Shown here piece after piece: positions 18,983 through 30,601 of a stretch of 64,000 nucleotides of DNA (the stretch's first letter is position 1; each line of letters starts with the position of its first letter). The notes beneath the pieces were generated by a model that was not told where the DNA came from, made no database searches, and worked only from the letters and a program-made list of their open reading frames with translations. The position numbers were made by a program, and so were the translations under genes. Origin of the DNA: Pyropia haitanensis (taxonomy: Eukaryota; Rhodophyta; Bangiophyceae; Bangiales; Bangiaceae); assembly GCA_008729055.1 (NCBI GenBank), contig SDUX01000005.1, positions 1,186,875 through 1,250,874 on the forward strand, in the 5' to 3' direction.

Positions 18983-21900
18983 ATGCACGGCAGCGGCGCC
19001 AGTAGTCGGAACCTCAGGACAGATCCCGACCACGACGTCTGGGTTGATCGAGTTGATGACGTGGGCGGCATCGCGGATAGCCATGAAGCTGCGCAGCTTT
19101 GGCTGCAGTCCCTGTCTGCGGCCAATGCTGGGTCAGAGCCGCAGCCGATCTTTGTCCCTGAGTCCGTGCAGCAAGGACTGCTTGAGTACTACAGCAATGC
19201 CCTTTCCACTGTGGAGGGGGTTCGTCGCAAAGACGACTCCGCTGAACATGCAGAGCATCAAAAACGTTCGGCTACAGCCACTGCACCTGGCGGAAGCTGC
19301 GACTTTGCCTGTGAAGGAGAGGACTCTGAAGCTGTTGGGGTTGGTGCTAATGACGTGCCGCTTCACATGGCGAAGCAGCCCATCCAACTTGTGGATGATC
19401 ACGAACCTGTTCGCATTGGTCACGTGCGGCGGGCAGGTCAAGAAGTACTGCTCGACAGTTTGATGGTGAACCAGCTACTCTCCTGTCTCACTGTCTCATC
19501 ACTGGCAACCGTGGGCTTGAACTCGATGTATGCTACGCGTGTAGCACCAGTCTTCCATGGCGGGGCGCTCGCTGTCATGCAGGGGTTTTTCGTCGCGATC
19601 GTCTGGGCGGCAAAGACGGGCGACACTATCCATTTTCTGTGCTCCTGTGGGGGGCCGCGGAGGGCGACTTTTGTGGAGACGGCGCTGCAGAAAGGTGAAT
19701 CTTCAAAGTGCTCCCACGCGGCGTCTCTGTGCAACGCGTTCTTGTCAGTTGCTTCTCAACTGGGGCTGTCTTCTTTGCTGCAGCTCGTTGAGCGCTTTCC
19801 CTGTCTTGCTTTCCACTTCTGGTCGATCAAGTACCCGCCCTTTTGTGGAGCACATCGCCATGATGCGCAACGAGCGTGAAGTTTGGGCCGTCTGTGCCAT
19901 GGGCGTTTGGTGTGCACTGGTGCAGCCCGTCAAGTCGGCGGCGTCGCAGGCCCCTCGGTGCCAGAATGTGCGTTGTGCGTCCCGACCTCGCTGCATCCAC
20001 TCGTTGGCGTACTTCAAGTTCCGTGCCGAGCATAAGGAGGCGGGAGATCAGCGCGACGACGACAACGCGGAGCAATATGATGATGATGGCGTCTTGCTTG
20101 AGCGACGCGACGAGGAAGGGGCCGCGCCGACGCCTGTTCCGGTTGAAGAGACTCATGAGGCTAATTTTGCACGTCGTCGCGCTAGGAACATGCTTCCTTG
20201 TCCAGGTGAGGTGCGCTGCTGCCAGATCTTTGATTCGTACGGGCGCGCCGGGCGAAGCAAGCCGTCAGGTATGGAGTCTTTGCCAAGAGTTATGCACGAG
20301 CGGTATTGCATCAACTGTGGTAAGCTGCGCGGGAATCGGCCATTGAAGGTTGCCAACGCGACGCTGTTTACCATGGGTGGTCCCATATCAATACGAACTG
20401 GCATCTGGACGTGTGAGTGCCAAGAGGTTGTGCACTTTGACGGGGCGGACTCCGCGCTCTTCGCGTATTCTTCCAAGACTGTATTTACAAGAGTGTACCT
20501 GGATATCATCATTCACATCGCCCTGACGTCACGTAGCAGTTTTACGGCGGCTACAGCTGCCATGGCGTTCTGTCTTCACGTCACTGCCGGTCTACCTCTG
20601 GGAGCTAATGGCAATACAAGACAGATGATCATCCTCGCTAGCGGCCTCCTGACCGAGACGCTGATCATCCGCCATCCTCATACGCGTGCCGGCTTTGCCT
20701 CGAAGAGGCCGGCGTGAGGCGCTACCTGACACTCGTTGTTGACGGTCAGGTGCTGGGCTTTTTTCGCGAGCTGTCTCGGCCGTTTGTCCGGCACCTTGTT
20801 GACAACCCTGTCGTCGAAATTCTCATCAGCAACGGTTGCGCCGTCAAGAAGGCGTGCGTGCGGTCGGCCATCCGCAAGCGCTGCGCCACAGACATCCGCA
20901 GGGGCTCTTCGTTAACCAAGGCGGAGCTGAAAGCTCTCGGAAACTTCATCGTCGCATCAAACAAGCTGGACCCAAGCGAGCGCAAGTGTGATGACTCTGC
21001 GATTGGGCAGTCGTCTGCTGAGCATGCGGCGTGGGCGGCCAGCTACATCTTTTCCTCATTTTTTTGCATCACTACGCTGACGGACGGAGAAGATGACTTG
21101 ACATCTGACGGCTCATCAAGAAACAGTTCGTCAGACTCGGCTTCTGCTGCATCAAAACCTGGCGCGGTGTCCGAGATAGCTGCAGGCAGCAGCGACGGCG
21201 AGGACGAGCGGGCGAGGCTGGCACCGAAGAGGACGGCCCGGCGACAGTACGCTCACCGTCTGCTCTCGTATCAAGGGGGCCGTCGGCGATGAGCGTGACG
21301 ACAGGCTGGTGCTGGGTGAGCGATGGCGTATTGTTCAGCGCTTTGTCGGTAACTTCATCGCCGAGCCCGTCATCGGCATGCTTGTCGGCTGCGACCAAGC
21401 TGGAGTTGAGAAGCTGGCCCTGGCTCTATTGAGGGCAAGCCTTATTCGAGTGGAAGCTGCTGACCGATCCCGTGGAGAAGCTGTCTTTGGTTGGCCGTTC
21501 CTGTTCCAGGTTGCCGACGACCTTGACGGCGACCACGACCTTGCGCGCTCTATTGGGAGCTTGTTTGTTTTGCTCTCGATGCGGACAACCGGATGGAGAA
21601 GTTGTGGATGGAGAAATCGACGGACAAACAGAAGGCATTTGCGGCCAAGTGGGAGACAACGGACAGCTGAAGTACCAGGAGTGGGAGCGGGAGCAAGGGG
21701 TGACCGCCCCCAATATCCGACTTCGAGCTCACCCGTTGTCACACGAGAGGGCCGGTGGCGCAAGAGATTGAGCGCGTGAGCGGCAGCGTGTTTCCGTCGC
21801 TGTATCCCGTGCGACCGTTTACCTTTGACTCCATGGCGAGAAGTTGCGGAAGAAGAAGGCGACGAAGAGGCGGCAGAAGCTGCGCAAGGCTACGAGTTTC

Positions 21901-22897
21901 TCCCGGATCGTCTCCCGCGACGAGAATACGCCGGAGGAGGTCCGCTGCGGCCGGCAAGGGGCGGAATCGGGACAGGGGCAGCACGGAGGCCAAGGCCGTC
22001 AACGACGATGATTGCCGCCATGACTTCGAGCAGTCCAATGTCTTTACACCCGGCGTCATGAATGCATGTGCCCCCACGGCATGCTCATAGGCTTTGAGAT
22101 GCTTGAACATGCCGAGAGCCCGGCTTGTGTTGCGGAGATCTTGGCTCGCCGGCTGGCATTGATGCCGCGAGTAATCTACTTCGACACAGCATGTCAAGCG
22201 TCTCGGAACGCCACCCGGCGGATGCCATGGCTGCTCCGCCGATCGCTGGTGAAGTGGTTCTTGGACCGCTTCCACCAGCCCAAGCACTTGTGTTCCGACA
22301 TGTTCAACCCGGCGAGTACCCAGAGATTAGCAGCCTGCACAAGACTTCCGTTGCCGAGAGCCGGCACGCCCTCAACAAGCCGCTGCAGAACAAGTATCCT
22401 ACATGACGCAGGACCGCTTTGTCTCCCACATGCGGCTCTATGGTGCGTTGAACAACCTACGCATACAACTACGGTTCCATTTGCGCCCCTCGGAGAGGGC
22501 CCCGCAGCCTGAGGTGGGTCACATTCCCCTGCCTCGCTTCTTTCATGAGCAAGTTGTGACCTATTGCGAGCGTCGAGGTTGTCCCTGTGGCCGTGGCGAG
22601 CGGTTCGCCTCGGAGGAGGACCAGGCACGGCAGGACAGCGGCAAGGACGGTGAGGAAAGGGCTTCAGTTGAGGCTGAGGTGGGAACCGGGGAGACCGATG
22701 TGCCGCAAGCTGAGGCAGGACATCCCTCAGAGAGCGGTCTTGCTGTCATGATGGTGGATGCACGAGCTCGCGGCACTGAGGATGATATCGCTGGCAACGC
22801 GAAGGCCGCTTCCGCTCCGTCCGTTGGCCTCGCTCAGTTCACTGACGAAGCTGCCCTGGATGAGGCGGCTCGTGGCACGGAGGGTGGAGAGACGTGA
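18983..22897 (+). pseudogene. KDZ (Kyakuja-Dileera-Zisupton) family transposase, broken by frameshifts
   Basis: A transposase-like protein is spread over all three + frames. In order: a SWIM-like zinc motif CxC...CxH (TGC-TCC-TGT at 19640 and TGC-TCC-CAC at 19709); a Cys/His cluster around 19965-19995; a CxC-type cluster (CINCG...WTCEC...HFDG) at about 20306-20445, as is usual for KDZ transposases; a helical region at about 20690-21290 (CRLCLEEAG, DGQVLGFF); and a catalytic core with CPHGMLIGFEML at 22066, YFDTAC at about 22177, DRFH...H.C at about 22265 and TSVAES-HALNK at about 22345. Frame changes fall near 19840, 20690, 21300, 22065, 22300 and 22403, each of one or two bases. This suggests decay or consensus errors rather than introns. 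I found no terminal inverted repeats. Confidence 0.75.
22066..22512 (+). other. KDZ transposase catalytic core
   Basis: The order C-P-H-G, Y-F-D-T-A-C, D-R-F-H-x3-H-x-C and, one frame over, A-E-S-x-H-A-L-N matches the conserved Asp, Asp/His and Glu blocks of KDZ transposases. The Asp codon of FDTAC is at 22183-22185. All blocks are present although two frameshifts cut through them. Confidence 0.7.
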
Positions 22898-23460
22898 TGT
22901 ATCCGAGCGTGAAAATCGTCCTCGACACGGTGAGCGCAGGGTGGCAAAGAGAGAGAGTTTTTTTTCCTGCTTATTGTACTACGGTAATGGTCTGCCCGAC
23001 TATCGCATCAAAGAACATGTGCAACCAACCACTCTTGAGCATCTTACTACGCAGGCGCAGAACAAAGTAAAGCGCCAGTCCTATTTGAACTTTGTCGAAA
23101 GACAGCGTCGGTCCAGTCGCCCGCCCGTCCGGCTGTCCATCCGCCCATTCGCCCGTCTGTCCAGGCCGATGCCAGCCCAGAGTCGGTTGAAAACAAGCAG
23201 AGCTTGCCATCCGCCTTAAGTAGGACAGTAAGCAGCAAGAGACCCGCCAGTTCTCGCGGGACGGCGGGTAGCGACAGGACACGTTGTCCTGAGCGCGGGA
23301 TGACAACGGCATGCTGACGATAGACGGAGGAACGGCGGCCTGTACCTCGTTGGCGGGAAACGGCAGCAGGTACGTTCCCAGAACGCTCCGACAGAACAGC
23401 GAGCAGTGCCTGGCCGGCACACAGCAGCGCGCCTGAGGCACCGCGACAAGTGGTCCACCC
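22898..23460. other. Flank of KDZ gene, no gene seen
   Basis: This is mixed-composition DNA with a short GA run and T run at 22950-22970 and a C-rich stretch of GCCCG/GTCC repeats at 23110-23170. No coding region or terminal repeat is convincing. Confidence 0.4.
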
Positions 23461-24300
23461 CCGGCTAAAGCAGGGCGCGGGTCACCAAAGCGCTACCGCA
23501 CAAATGCTGGCCAGGGGGCAGCCGCCAGTCGTCGGGACGCTCACGACCTGGTGGCAAACAGCAGGCAGGTGACCACTGGCGGGCAAGCGCGGATGGCGCG
23601 GGCCACCAATAGGTGCCAAGGCAGTGGTCAAAGAGGGTCGCGGGCAACAGCGTGCCAGGGTACAACAGTAGGCCAGACGGCAAAAGGGGGCTGGCCAACA
23701 GCGTGCCGCCGGCGGTCAACTGCACCCCGGTCGGCAACAGCAAGCTGGTGGCTAGCCGCGCACCGGCGGCAACCCAAACGCCCATGGCAAAGTGCACGCC
23801 GGAGGCCAACAGAAGGCCAGAGAACTCCAGCACGCCAACCGCCAGCAGCAGGTCACCAGCCAGGTGGACGCCGGGTCCCGGCAGCCGGACAGACTGCAGC
23901 AGCAAGACGGCGGTCAGCGGCGAGCCGGCAACTTACGGCGCGCCGGTGGTCAGCAACAGCGCGCTCAAACGCCGGCGGACAACAACAGGCACCGGTAAGA
24001 AATTGGCCCGCAAGAAGCTGCGCACAACAGCAGGCCGGCTGGGAGCGGTGGGCAGCAGCAGGCCGGCAGAAAGCGGCGGGCTGGAATGGGCCGGAAGAAA
24101 GCAGTGGGAAAGAACAGGCCGGCCGGGAGCGGTGTGCAGGAACAGGCAGGCACGGAATCGGCGGGCAGAAGGGCAGCGCATCGCATGCTGGAAGCAGAAG
24201 GCTGGCCAGGAACGCCGAAGTGGTGTGCGGGCCGACTGGCGCTGCCGAGCCAGCCGTCCTGCATCGTTAAGGTGGCCGGCCGGCATCTCCGAGGCCACCG
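23461..24300. repeat. Degenerate GC-rich minisatellite-like region
   Basis: Loose variants of GGCAACAGC, CCGGCGG and GCAGGCCGGC recur throughout with strand-asymmetric purines, and there is no fixed period. Several frames are open by composition only. Confidence 0.5.
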
Positions 24301-24344
24301 ACCAGCCTTGCCGAGGTTGTCAGCAGGCATCGGCGAGCCCACCG

Positions 24345-24575
24345 GCACCGCCGAGGCCGTCTGCTGGCGTCGCCGACGCCGTCGGCCGGCACCGCCGAGG
24401 CCGCCTGCTGGTGTCGCCGACGCCGTCGGCCGGCATGGCCGAGCCCGCCGGCACCGCCGAGGCCGTCTGCTGGTGTCGCCGACGCCGTCGGCCGGCATAG
24501 CCGAGCCGGCCGGCACCGCCGAGGCCGCCTGCTGGTGTCGCCGACGCCGTCGGCCGGCATGGCCGGCCGGCACCA
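24345..24575. repeat. 62-bp tandem minisatellite
   Basis: The anchor GCCGACGCCGTCGG starts at 24372, 24416, 24478 and 24540, so the spacing is 44, 62 and 62 bp. Each unit also has GAGGCCGTCTGCTGG or GAGGCCGCCTGCTGG. A period of 62 is not a multiple of three, which argues against coding. Confidence 0.8.
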
Positions 24576-24600
24576 CCGAGTCTGCCGGCCGGCATCGCCA

Positions 24601-25527
24601 AACCGGCCTGCTCGACCGAGAGCAAGACCAAGAGCCCACGTGGGGCATGGCGATGTGCAGCGTGGCAGTAGGAGAGGCCAGATCCGGGCTGGGCGCGCTG
24701 TCCAGCTAGGACGCGGGCAACTGGCCGGCGCGAGCGCATGAACTTAGCCACATAAGCCACAACTGTATGCAAGTAACAGAACAAATTTCTGTACACAGTT
24801 CTTTGTCGGTCGCATTGACGTACGATAAAATACTTGTATTCCAATCGATATAAATTTAGATCAGTTAGAAAAACAACTGGACCAGGTGGCTCTCAGCAAA
24901 AGGAAGTAACCCCGGGTATATCTAACGGATTGGCAATTGCGCCAGCACGTCAGCGAGTCATGCGGACGCATCACCCACTGCGGATCGTAAACACTGCCGG
25001 GGCCCCTTATGTACTGTACGGTCTGGGCTGCAGGTACACTGTCCGTGAAGACCAATGGGCCCACTGCGCCGACCAGACCGCACGCTTTCAGAAGCGGGCC
25101 AGTACGTGTGACAGCCGCCACTCGTAGTCACTGTTAGCATGCGTCGGACGGTCAGCGTTTTAACAGTGGTCTACAGCGCGCGCGCGTGTCCGCGCCGGTC
25201 ATGCTTGGATGCCAATCGAGGAGGTGTCAGTGCGCTGCGCGCCACGTATCTCAACACGGCATTCTGCCCGCATTGTGGGGCGACACAGCGCCGTCACCCC
25301 CTTTCCACCCGTCACTGTCGCTGGTGGCCCTCACTTCAGGACAACGCTTTTGATGTCGACCGCCTTCGTCCTTTTACCATAATTCTCACTCGGGGGTCGT
25401 GCTGGCATCACTCTGTACGTACCCCCCCCCTCTGTCCTTGTGCGCCCATCACTTCGGCGTGCTGACCACCCTGACTTCATCCCCCCTCACGTGCACTGGC
25501 ATCTCTGCGCCCTGCTAAGCACTCTGA
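24601..25527. other. Intergenic stretch, no gene seen
   Basis: 24750-24960 is unusually AT-rich for this window; the rest is of average composition. I see no coding, RNA or repeat feature that I can support. Confidence 0.4.
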
Positions 25528-25812
25528 GGTCCGACCCGTCTCGCCCCAATGTGGTGACAGTGTCAGGGTCACTGCCCTCAACACACCGTGAGAGCCGATT
25601 CTTGTTGTGGGCGTACAAGGTCTTCAACAACTGCATTAAACACCCCAACCCTGCGAGCCACCCCCAGGTTATGCTCTCTCTGTACAACGTAAAAAGTCCA
25701 CGGTCACCAGCGTCACACGCCCGTGGCTGGAATCGAGCGCGGTGGAGACGCATTGACAAAATTGTTTCGGGACGGATTGTGCAGCTTTTACTTTTTTCAG
25801 TACGTGCCCCGC
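25528..25812 (+). repeat. Left diverged inverted repeat
   Basis: The best-conserved inner blocks are AATCGAGCGCGGTGGA at 25731-25746, GGATTGTGCAG at 25774-25784 and AGTACGTGCC at 25799-25808. The outer limit is approximate. Confidence 0.6.
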
Positions 25813-26924
25813 CACCCCCGGCAGGAATCGTCCCTCCGTCCGCCCGTCGACACCACTCCCACGCCGCCACCCCGACCCCACCCACGCCACGCCCCACGGC
25901 ACCGACGCCACGCCCGTACCCTCCCCTGTACTACACCTGCCCGCCGGGGGCTGCCGCCGCCGCCACGGGCTGCCGTCGCACCAGGCCACCGCCGCATCAG
26001 CCTTCCTCCGCCCCGGGCTCATGCCGCCCCGGGCGCCCGCTAGCACGGGTTGCAGCCCCCTACCCTGCCCCCTATCTCCTCTTGCGCGCCGTCGAAGTGT
26101 TTCGGCAGCGGCCGGCGGCAGTGGTAGCCAGCTGTGGGAGCTCGCGGCGGCGGTGAGCCGGGGGCAGCAGCCCGCGTTGGCACCCAAGCGCCCAAGCTCA
26201 AGTGGTGGTCAGGGGCGCCGCCGGGCCGAAAGTGGCAGGCTGGGGGCGGCAGCCGGCGGCGCTGACGGCCAGCGGTGGCGGCGGCGGCGGCGGCGGCAAT
26301 CAGCGGCGGCGGCAGTCGCCAGCGGTGACGGCGGCAGATGGTGGTGGCGATGGCAGCCAACGGCGGAGGAGTTTCTAGGGTGGCAGCCTGCCGTTGCAAT
26401 GGTTGCCGCGGGGGTGACCGTGGCGGCAGCCTGTCGGAGCACGCGGCGGCGGCGGGCCGAGGGCGGTGGGAAAGGGGTAGCATCAGCTACCAGTCGCCGG
26501 GGGCTACCGCCGCTATCAGGGACAGACTTGGGCAGAATGTCGGTGGCAGGATTACAGCTGCCAGCAGTGGCTGCCCGCACCGGCAGGCCTCACTGCAGTC
26601 GGAACCTAGCTGCCGGCGACAGCCGCAGCGGGTGGTTGCATCCAGGTGCCGGCGACGGCTACAGACGGAGGAGAAAGTCAAGGTCAGCGACGACAGCCGG
26701 CGGCGACAACCTGCTACATACGGCAGCCGGCGACCGCGGCGGCCGCCCGGGGTGGCGGCAGCCCTAGGCGGCGGCGGCAGCACCCGGCGGGAAGGAGCGC
26801 TGCAGGGGTCGTCACGGGAACGGCGTGGGTGTGCTAGTGATGGCTGCGTGCGTGCGTGGGTGCCGGCAGCGGCGACCTCGAGAGCGGCGGCGGCGGCGGG
26901 CCGCCTGCTGCGGCAGGGGGGGGT
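25813..26924. other. GC-rich core between the inverted repeats
   Basis: The left third is C-rich on the + strand and the rest is G-rich (GGCGGCGG, GCCGGCGAC motifs), so the core has a strand switch near 26090-26150. Open frames on both strands are compositional. Confidence 0.5.
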
Positions 26925-27257
26925 GGGGGGGGGCACGTACTAAAAAAAACACAAACCTGCACAATCCGTGGCGAAACATTTCTTTTAGAATATGGCTTCG
27001 CAGTACTGTTCCACCGCGCTCGATTCAGCACATGGCGTCAGACGCTGGTGACGTCGCGGAGCTTTACGTTGCATAGACACGTCATAACTTGGGGTGCCCC
27101 ACAGGAGTTTAGCGCTCAATGCACCGTTGAAGGCCCTATGGGCGCACAACACCTCACGGCTCTCATGAGGTGTTCCAATGGTGTCTTTATGAGCTGCGTT
27201 TTTGTCATATACGTATGTCACGAGCGGGGTGGCTGCTGACCGTGCTTGGGCCGGACT
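26925..27257 (-). repeat. Right diverged inverted repeat
   Basis: Its reverse complement aligns with 25528-25812: GGCACGTACT at 26932-26941, CTGCACAATCC at 26957-26967 and TCCACCGCGCTCGATT at 27010-27025. The outer limit is approximate. Confidence 0.6.
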
Positions 27258-27816
27258 CCCCTCCTCGCTTGGAAGTAAGACCACACATTTGATCCTTTCA
27301 TGAGTACAATCACTCAAGGGGGCACCAATCGCACATTCGGGCAAGCGCCCGCCCGCTGCCACGAGCGGCTGCAGACGGCGGCTGGTGGCCACCATGTGGG
27401 TCGGCGGGAGCCAACTGTTGGGTACTGTATGCAGTGGAAGGAGGAGGGGGCCAGCAACGAACGGCGGGCCCGCACGAGCGTGGCGATCACAGGCAGCGCC
27501 CACGGGCGGCAGCCACCGCTGGCGGCCACGGGCGGGAGCCACGAGTGGCGGGCGGCCACGAGCGGCGGGCGGCCACTGGCGGCAACCACTGTTGGAGACC
27601 TGCCGGCTGCCGGGGACGGCCGGCGGGTAATTGGCCCTGACCTCAAGGCGACAAACGCTGGCGGCTCGCTGCGGCACCTGCTTGGGCGGCTGGAACCGGC
27701 TATCGGTGGTAGCTGGAGGAGGGCGTCAGCAACAGGCGGCCGGCCGCAGCCACAAGCAGCAACTACCGCCGGCGACTACAGTCGGCCGCCGCGGGCAGCG
27801 GGTGGCGGCGAGTTGC
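27258..27816. other. GC-rich stretch before the minisatellite, no gene
   Basis: GGC/GCC-rich sequence with loose copies of CACGAGCGGC and GGCGGGAGCCA. It grades into the minisatellite at 27817. No coding feature is supported. Confidence 0.4.
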
Positions 27817-28550
27817 GCCGTTGGGTGGGCGGCGACGCCGGGAGGCAGCCACGGCTGGCGGCCATGGGCGGCGGCCACGGCCGGCAACCACGGCCGGCGG
27901 CCACCGTCGCCCGCCGCGGGCAGCGGGTGGCGGCGAGTTGCCCCGTTGGGTGGGCGGCGGCGCCGGGCGGCAGCCACGGCTGGCGGCAACCATCGCCGGC
28001 GGCCACGGCCAGTGGCCACGGCCGGCAACCACGGCAGGCGGCCACCGTCGGCCACCGCGGGCAGCGGGTGGCGGCTAGATGCGTCGTCAGGTGCGCGGCG
28101 GCACCGGGCGGAAACCATGGCCGGCGGCAACCATCGCCGGCGGCCACGGCCAGTGGCCACGGCCGGCAACCACGGCCGGCGGCCACCGTCGGCCGCCGTG
28201 GGCAGCGGGTGGCGGCGAGTTGCGCCGTTGGGTGGGCGGCAGCGCCGGGCGGCAGCCACGGCTGGCGGCCATGGGCGGCGGCCACGGCCGGCAACCACGG
28301 CCGGCGGCCACCGACGGCCACCGCGGGCAGCGGGTGGCGGCTAGTTGCGCCGTTGGGTGGGCGGCAGCGCCGGGCGGCAGCCACGGCTGGCGGCCATGGG
28401 CGGCGGCCACGGCCGGCAACCACGGCCTGCGGCCACCGTCGGCCACCGCGGGCAGCGGGTGGCGGCTAGTTGCGCCGTTGGGTGGGCTGCAGCGCCGGGC
28501 GGCAGCCACGGCTGGCGGCCATGGGCGGCGGCCACGGCCGGCATCTGCTT
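27817..28550. repeat. 125/141-bp minisatellite, left palindrome arm
   Basis: The anchor GTTGGGTGGGC (GTCAGGTGCGC in one unit) starts at 27820, 27945, 28086, 28227, 28352 and 28477, so the units are 125, 141, 141, 125 and 125 bp. The 141-bp units carry an extra 16 bases including CCAGTGGCCAC. Each unit contains sub-repeats of CACGGCCGGC. The periods are not both multiples of three, so the frames across it are not genes. Confidence 0.85.
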
Positions 28551-30449
28551 GGGCGGCGGGAACTGGCTTTTTGTGGTGACTGGAGGAGGTGGGCCAGCAA
28601 CTGGCGACGGGCCTGCTGCAGGGCGGCAGCCACGGGCGGTGGGCGACGGAATACGGCGGCGAGCCCGGGGTTGTGGCCACGGGCGGCAGGCCGCAAGGAG
28701 GCATTTGCTACCGCCGGCGGCTGGCATCTGCCGGTGGCATTCCGGCTGTTGTAGTTGGCCGGCGGTAGGCACAGGCGTCAATGAAGCAGCCTTCGGCGGC
28801 CCGCGGCGGATGCGCCCTGCGGCTGTCACCGGCGGTCGTCGCGTGTGTCCTGCTGAGATTGGGTGTGGCGAGAGGCTCGTAAGTAGTAATAAAAACTTCT
28901 TCCTTTCACTACGGCGGTGCCATGGCAGTGCTCACGTACCTAGTGCAGCCGGTGCCCTCTGGCCACAGTTACTCCCACCACCTTCGCCGCCGGCTGGCCG
29001 CGATTTTGCTGCCAGGAGCTGCCCACGCCCCTCCACTCTGTGCTTCGGCGGCGGGCTGTCGTCGACCACCTCGCGGCCACTACCGTCGCGGATACCACAG
29101 CCTGAGCAGTCCGGGCGACTCCAGATGGCGCCCCCCCCCCACACTCTCCTTGCTAACATCAGCTCGTTCCGTCCCTGGTCGGCTACTGGGCGTTGGCGAC
29201 CGTGTGCTTCGGCCCCCGCGCGCGGTGGCTGCCTTTGTGTGTGCACCCCACTAGGGACGACTGGCCGCCTGTGGGGAGGGTGTGTTTTTAAAACCCGCGT
29301 GACTGCGCCGGCGTTCCGTCCTCATTTCGTGCGCGCTGGGCTCCGTCGCGGGGGGTAGACGCAAACAGCACTGGGGTTGGGGGGGGGGCAAAGAAGACAG
29401 CACCACTGGGGGCGCCAGCGACCACCCAGGACAACTGAACACGTCAGCACGAACACAATTGCTTATGGCAGAAACGCTCTCAGTACGGGATACTCAATCG
29501 CAATTATATGTATCTCCGGCCTGCCTGTTATCTCGTGGGGTATCTGACGAATCAGATGCATCGTTTCCTTGATCCGATACGCTGTCACACGCTGCCAGCC
29601 ATGCACTCTGGGGAGTTTTGTTCGCACTGTATTGATGAGTACAGTGTTTAAATGCGGCCTGCAACCTGGTCAGCGGCTGGCTCTCGATTGCGTGCGACTG
29701 AAGCGCCGGCATGTAGCGTCCCTCTTACCCCACCGCGGCCCATCGAGCGCCCGCTTCACTGTTCTCTGTCGGCCCAATCGTCCTGGTCGCCACACAGACT
29801 GGTAGCTTCCATACTTTTCACATTCAGAGCACGCGAGCAGGTGTGTGTCGCAGAACACAATCCTAGCTCTACCTTCAAGGGGTGCATCATGTCCGCGTCG
29901 CCTCTTGGGTTCCGCTGCTCAGAGACACCAGTGATGTTGAAACATCTTGCATTGTGTTTTAGTCAGCAAAAATGTTCTACCTTCCTACTGCACTCGATTG
30001 CCTCTGTACAAAGTGCGGGAAGGCGCTGCCATTCTGTCATGATGCTGCGCTACACTCGTCCCCTTTGAGCGCTTGTGAGCTTCAAGGTCCACCTCTTTTT
30101 AACAGGAACTGACACCAAGTATGTCTGGAAGCTACCGCGTACCGAAGCCGGTAAGCGTGGTTGGCCCTGTACAATGCTCCCCGTTTTGATAAGACGGGTG
30201 ATAGACGCCGCGGCGCAACTGCATACCCGTACAGCGTCACTGTGGAAGAAAATTGTGGTCCAGATGGTCGAACACACTGCTTGGATGTTACCCATACAAC
30301 CTACTTGGGGTTGAGGCGCTGGACGGCATTGCGCAGCACGCCCTCGCACTCACCTCAGAATAGCCACTCTAAGGGCTCACTTGACCCTTTTCTCATCGTT
30401 TCCGACACATTCTGAGGCCGTCGGGGTGATCAGCGATGTCGTTTTAGTC
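27905..30449 (+). repeat. Palindrome, left arm
   Basis: This 2545-bp arm is the reverse complement of 30602-33147 with very few differences (one is C/T at about 30341, plus one base of homopolymer length). The outer half is minisatellite and GC-rich DNA; 29450-30449 is of moderate GC. No gene is supported. The natural arm may extend further left, because the right arm is cut by Ty3 element B. Confidence 0.95.
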
Positions 30450-30601
30450 GATGAGGGTTCTTTAGCAGAATGGTTTCCGACGCACCAGAAGCCGGTTTTC
30501 TTGGCGTTCGCTCCCTAACGTACCACTATGCATACCCTGCCTGATGGCCGTACAACGCGTTCTGGGATTCAAAGAGAAACCATTCTTTATCCCTTTCAAT
30601 G
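30450..30601. other. Spacer of the palindrome
   Basis: 152 bp of unique sequence between the arms. It has a minor inverted repeat, AGAATGGTTTC near 30468 with GAAACCATTCT near 30585, so pairing partly continues into the spacer. Confidence 0.9.

Larger units (their letters stand above)
25528..27257. mobile_element. Candidate non-autonomous DNA transposon with long diverged terminal inverted repeats
   Basis: The left arm (about 25528-25812) and the reverse complement of the right arm (about 26925-27257) share ordered blocks: CAACGTAAA, GTCACCAGCGTC, AATCGAGCGCGGTGGA, GGATTGTGCAG and AGTACGTGCC, with GTGAGAGCC and CTTCAAC further out. Between the arms are about 1.1 kb of CGG/CCG-rich sequence with no gene. 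Long inverted ends around a gene-free core resemble non-autonomous Mutator-like or foldback elements. The family is inference, and I could not fix the exact ends or a target duplication. Confidence 0.55.

Noticed and set aside
20153..20512. - strand frames across the KDZ gene
   Set aside because: The + strand carries the conserved zinc and catalytic motifs. The - strand frames have none.
18983..22897. Spliced gene with several introns instead of a pseudogene
   Set aside because: Frame changes occur over one or two bases with motifs continuing across them and no room for introns. Small introns elsewhere in the gene cannot be excluded.
27300..28469. 389-codon open frame rich in GGHGRQPRPAAT repeats
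   Set aside because: It is translated minisatellite. Units of 125 and 141 bp are not both multiples of three, and the reverse strand is equally open.
27817..28550. CRISPR-like array
   Set aside because: Units are long and contiguous, with no unique spacers of 25-45 bp, and the context is a eukaryotic repeat locus. It is a minisatellite.
29450..30449. Possible gene in the moderate-GC inner part of the palindrome arm
   Set aside because: The longest frames are about 80-140 codons, overlap on both strands and show no known motif.
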